DNA from: Loripinus fragilis
Lineage: Eukaryota > Mollusca > Bivalvia > Lucinida > Lucinidae
DNA length: 64,000 nucleotides
Direction: 5' to 3'
NCBI GenBank assembly: GCA_964019695.1
Contig: OZ026525.1
Coordinates: forward strand, 69,237,753-69,301,752
Below the pieces are notes generated by a model that searched no databases, was not told the DNA's origin, and saw only the letters and a list, made by a program, of their open reading frames with translations. Within the stretch, counting starts at the first letter, position 1. Each line of letters begins with the position of its first letter. Positions 60,341 through 64,000 of the stretch are shown in pieces. The position numbers and the translations under genes were made by a program.

Positions 60341-61390
60341 ACATGAGCTGTGTCGAGTGGAGAGAGCAGTTTAATCCTGGCATATATGAGCAGCAAATGT
60401 TATGGCTAGCCTGCACATATGCGCAGTCTGAGCCGTGCCTTTGCCGTTAGTAGTGTGACTTCCCAGTCGTTTTAACGTGACAAAATACTGCAAAATTGTT
60501 TTTTTAAAAACATCCTATTGCAAAGGGTCTGGAGAGTCTGCGCAGTCTGGTGGGTGTCTTTGCTTTTCGGTCAGCCCTGTCTGTGGTTTAGTATACATAT
60601 TTAAAGGTACAACTGCTGAAATGTCGGGCAACATGGGTTACAGTGATTTTGTTACCTGCGCATCCTGCATCTTTTGCACATATTTTTTTCTCTGGGATGC
60701 AAAGTTTTTATTTCAGCGAGTCCCAGGATGAAATAAAGTACTGCAGACTTATCATTAAAAATAGTGTTCTTAACTCATAAGTTTGCAACTGGACTCATTG
60801 ATATGGGAAACAGCGAGTCCCAGGACCCATAAGCCCAAAATTGTAAACGAATCACTGGGGTTACATTCAAATTGCAATTCCATGAGAATTTACTCCTACA
60901 GGATGGATTTGTGTGACTTTCTAGTCACTTTTAAATTAGCAGAACTCTAGTCTGCAGACTTGTGATTGAATCATTCAAAGAGACTTTTGGAAACATATGA
61001 ACCGTGAAGAGTGAAAAGAGCAAGTTTTACATATGCGAGCAGCGAAAGTTCTTATTGCATGCGAAGTCTGACCAATTTGGCTTTGCTGTCCGCTGGCTGT
61101 CACTAGCAGTGTAACTTCCTAATCTTCTTAACGTGACAAAATACTGCAAAATTGTTTTCAAACATCCTATATCTATAGCAGAGGTTCTAGTGAGCATGCA
61201 TGGATGCGCAGCCTGGCTGCTCGGTAGTTCTGTTGGGTGGTTTGGTATGCATATTTAAAGTTACAATTGCTGAAATGTCTGTCGGCGTGGCTTGTACATT
61301 ACAATTCCACGAGAATTCCAGAAGTGACATTTTCGTATACAGGATGGACTTGTGTAACCCCCTATTAATCGCTTTAACAGAACTTTATTA
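60341..61390. repeat. Tandem duplication, ~650-bp unit
   Basis: AACGTGACAAAATACTGCAA occurs at 60474 and 61131. TGGTTTAGTATACATATTTA and TGGTTTGGTATGCATATTTA follow at matching distance. The sequence before each (GAGCTGTG.. / GAACCGTG..) also matches. Confidence 0.8.
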
Positions 61391-61648
61391 GGGCATTAGT
61401 CATATGTTCACTGAAGAGACTAATGTTTTCTTGTTATACACATATAACTTTCCTCAAAATCTTTATATGTCTGTTTGCATGTGTATGCCCTGTAACTCTG
61501 GTTAGTGGTTATACAAGAGGTGTTTCATGTTTATTTGAACACATTTGAAAATGCCGCTACTCATTTATTTCTCCTTATATTAAGTAATAATTGATTTCCA
61601 TGGGTTAGTCCGATCTACAAGAATACGCAGTCATCAAGAAAATAGTTC

Positions 61649-61937
61649 TTAATTCTTTCTGGTTTGAAACAGTCTCTGAAGATGAGTAGTCAAAAAGCGT
61701 TTAAAATGCTGTCTGAAACGAAATGTACTAAATCTTTCTCGAACAACTTCTCTAAAAGATATGAAGTTTTTCTCTTGGAACCTTTTATATATTGTACATA
61801 GATAATTAAAGTATGTTATGTAAGCAACCACAGGGAATAAGAGGTAACATAAGTACATCATTAACGCAAACATTTGAGCCTCATGCAAGAAAACATGAAG
61901 ATAATAAATAATCATGAAGATTGTCCCAGCATTTTCT
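61649..61937 (-). CDS. Possible terminal exon of a membrane protein
   Basis: Behind an acceptor-like ATGTTCTGTTAG, a minus-strand frame of about 95 codons runs to a stop at 61649. It has two hydrophobic stretches (AGTIFMIIYYLHVFL and ALMMYLCYLLFPVVAYITYF) followed by a basic tail rich in Arg, Phe and Lys (FREVVRERFSTFRFRQHFKR). The layout would suit the last two helices and tail of a polytopic receptor, but I do not recognise a family. Codons further upstream in this frame are SINE-derived. It may be chance. Confidence 0.3.
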
Positions 61938-61950
61938 AACAGAACATTGA

Positions 61951-62020
61951 AGCTGGTGAGGCTCGAACCCAAGGCCTCTTGGTCTCGAGTCAAGCACTCT
62001 ACCATGAGTCACTGAGCTCC
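61951..62020 (-). mobile_element. tRNA-derived SINE, head only
   Basis: GGTGAGGCTCGAACCCAAGG and AGTCAAGCACTCTACCATGA. Confidence 0.8.
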
Positions 62021-62154
62021 CATGTGACTTACTTGAGGATAACTACATGCATAAATCTGCTATCAAACCACTGAATTGCATATGCAGTTACCCATGACAG
62101 ATTTCAAGACGGAGCGAAACCAGGACAAAAGTATGGACATGCTTTATAGGTGTT

Positions 62155-62440
62155 GATGCTTTACATCCCCGACAACAATTTTCAGTCATATCGGGACACT
62201 TTCCTGTCTTCCTGGGCTGAACCAGTGCTAATATAAGCAGAGGATAAAGTGTCTTGATCACCGACACAACACAGTGCCTCTGGTGAGTCTGGGTCCAGCA
62301 ACCCCTCGACCAAACTCCCCACAGCGATGTACTTCCAGTTAGCGACCTCCATAAAACACTTTCAATAGAAAGGAACATTGCCACTATTGGGGAGTTTGCC
62401 CCTCAACCTAAAGTCTAACACTCTACCACTGAACTCATGC
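62155..62440 (-). mobile_element. tRNA-derived SINE split by a hairpin element
   Basis: TTTACATCCCCGACAACAAT, GAACCAGTGCTAATATAAGC and TCTACCACTGAACTC are SINE parts. The middle is interrupted at 62309-62399. Confidence 0.8.
62309..62399. mobile_element. Small TIR element inside the SINE
   Basis: CCAAACTCCCCACAGCGATG to CACTATTGGGGAGTTTG. Flanks CCCCTCGA and CCCCTCAA are a likely 8-bp target duplication with one mismatch. Same family as 5803-5930. Confidence 0.75.
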
Positions 62441-62770
62441 TATGGAATTTTAAAATACCTAAAAAGAACCAAAAGAAAAAATGTTTAGTTCTGTTTATTT
62501 CAATGATAACAAGATCATATAGAAGCACAAAGTAAATTTATCTCAAAACAACTTTAATAATAAACTGAAAATTACCTCTTACCATGCTGGCTATTTTTAC
62601 ATGTACTACATGCCTCCTCAATTTATATCCATTCATTTACAGGATGATTTTAATCATCAAAACAAGATACATTCCGATTCAACATGGTAAGAGTTTAGGT
62701 CAAAAGCATTATGGTTTATCTTAAGGTTCTGGATAGGAGGAAAGTATCAGATTACAAGAAAAAGAAAAAC

Positions 62771-62962
62771 ATGGGCCTTGATGCAAATAAACCAGACTTT
62801 GTTGCATGCAAACAACAAAGGTGCAAATAAGCCTGTGCATCCGCACAGTCTGATCAAAGCCTTTATCATTCACTCTCTGGAAAATATTATTAGCTTAACT
62901 TGCTACAATGCAATGTTTCAATATTCTAACTGGTCTCTGTAGCTGAGCAGACTGGTTTGAGC
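62771..62962. mobile_element. MITE family F, partial copy 5
   Basis: CAAACAACAAAGGTGCAAAT, TGCATCCGCACAGTCTGATC and GTCTCTGTAGCTGAGCAGAC. Confidence 0.65.
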
Positions 62963-62964
62963 TT

Positions 62965-63475
62965 TACTCAGGGTTCATACAGGCAAGTTTGTGTAAAATT
63001 CAAGGACTTTTCATGGACTTCTAAAAGACACTCCAACAGTTTTCAAGCTAAAAGGCTCTCCTACAAGTTTTTATGAAAAATACTTCTTTACACTAAGCTT
63101 TACTCAGGGTTCAAAAAGGTAAATTTGTGTAAAAGTAAAGTACCTCTAGAAGACTCTGCTACAGTTTTCAAGGATTATGAATTTATGAAAAATACATCTA
63201 CTTCTGAAATGCTAAACTGAGAAAATGAAAAAGTAGTATTAGAAAATAAGCATAATATTGTTGTGCTTTTATTTGGTGCACAAAAAAAGTCACAAAATTT
63301 TTATCCTGATCCAAGTCTCCATTAACAGGGTTAAGTCCTACAGAAAAAAGTAAAATTCAACAACTTTTCAAGGCCATAGAGTAATCTTTCATTTCTTTGC
63401 AAGGCGTTTTAATTTTCAAGAAAGCCCTCTATATTCAAATACTTATCAAGCCTGAGTGTGCAAACCCTGATAATT
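62965..63475. mobile_element. TIR-like element with AGGGTTCATACAGG end
   Basis: ACTCAGGGTTCATACAGGCA at the left and CCTGAGTGTGCAAACCCTGA at the right, with TTCAAGGACTTTTCATGG-type subterminal repeats. Related fragment at 21900-22025. hAT-like end style, borders approximate. Confidence 0.55.
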
Positions 63476-64000
63476 GGTAAGTAACAGAGTAACACTGATG
63501 ACAGGTTTACTTGCTACTAGGCCCATACTTGACTTGATTCAGATCAAAATGCATATTATGTCAAAATAAAATAAACCGACTATAATCCAAGACAGGGTTT
63601 AGGAAGTCTGGGACTGGATATCCTGTGTTCCAAAAACCATTGTATTCCAGATATTCATAATTATTTTCTGCTTTGCAGATATTATCAGGCCCAGAGGTTA
63701 TACATCTTTTTCCATGCTCAACTCAGCTGAGCACAAAATTTATCCTGCTCATAAATGTTAAAATGCCAACGATTTATTAGCATGATAAATACAACATCTG
63801 AGAGACTTAAAGCAAGAAACTTCTTAATTTGTTGGTATTTAATTTTTTATGAGCAGTTGAAATTTCATGCTCAGTTGAGTTGAGCATGAAAAACGTTTTA
63901 TAACCTAAGGGCCAGGAATAAACAATGTATCATTCAATTAATATACTCAAATAAAGACAAAACTTCTTTAAATGTCCAATTCAACCTAGTTTGAAACAAG
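63476..64000. other. Intergenic, small hairpins only
   Basis: A loose inverted pair CATGCTCAACTCAGCTGAGC (63714) / TGAGCATGAAA (63880) is visible. No gene recognised. Confidence 0.4.

Overview
This is a stretch of animal nuclear genome, most likely from a bivalve mollusc. The evidence is the intron-exon structure with GT-AG borders, a SEC14-like gene of metazoan type, many tRNA-derived SINEs, palindromic MITEs and tandem repeats of a style common in bivalve genomes, low GC content and no bacterial-type gene packing. The species cannot be named from sequence alone.

The one clear gene is a complete SEC14-like lipid-transfer protein (SEC14L2/3/4 type) on the minus strand, from the ATG at 59667 to the stop at 21141. 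I rebuilt 12 coding exons by frame, splice sites and family similarity: 59614-59667, 50093-50162, 47180-47223, 45261-45417, 43386-43480, 41379-41463, 31739-31819, 28418-28501, 24826-24932, 23717-23853, 22492-22658 and 21141-21289. They total 1230 nt, all phases agree, and the product is 409 residues: CRAL-TRIO N-terminal helices, CRAL-TRIO lipid pocket, then a GOLD domain. A second copy of exon 6 (39906-39984) has the same phases and intact splice sites, and looks like a mutually exclusive alternative exon.

Three other exons have been duplicated in part. Upstream of exon 5 lie nine extra 3' splice sites, each followed by the first part of the exon, mostly at exact 89-bp spacing. Upstream of exon 11 lie four or five more at about 140-bp spacing. 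Exon 7 has a 3'-half copy with its own donor. The exon 5 and exon 11 copies that I read through meet in-frame stops.

Left of the gene (1-21 kb) there is no complete gene. The region holds a decayed mariner inside a 3.4-kb inverted-repeat pair, a degenerate last exon of a CYP2-like cytochrome P450 (6139-6437), tandem repeats, and two larger TIR insertions with 10-bp target duplications (8522-9794 and 15186-18704, the latter with a second mariner-like element inside). Introns carry the rest: a 30-bp minisatellite (38.1-38.9 kb), an exact 51-bp minisatellite (36.3-37.0 kb), fold-back elements, and a 3.4-kb Ginger-like TIR element (52462-55844) filled by a ~183-bp satellite with a palindromic core and a two-monomer higher-order repeat. 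A palindromic MITE with an 8-bp target duplication sits about 70 bp upstream of the SEC14-like start codon. Right of the gene (60-64 kb) there is one unassigned membrane-protein-like ORF and more repeats.

Several palindrome families recur across the window. In one (14 copies) the stem sequence differs between copies while the two arms of the better copies still match each other; one copy is a perfect 68-bp palindrome.
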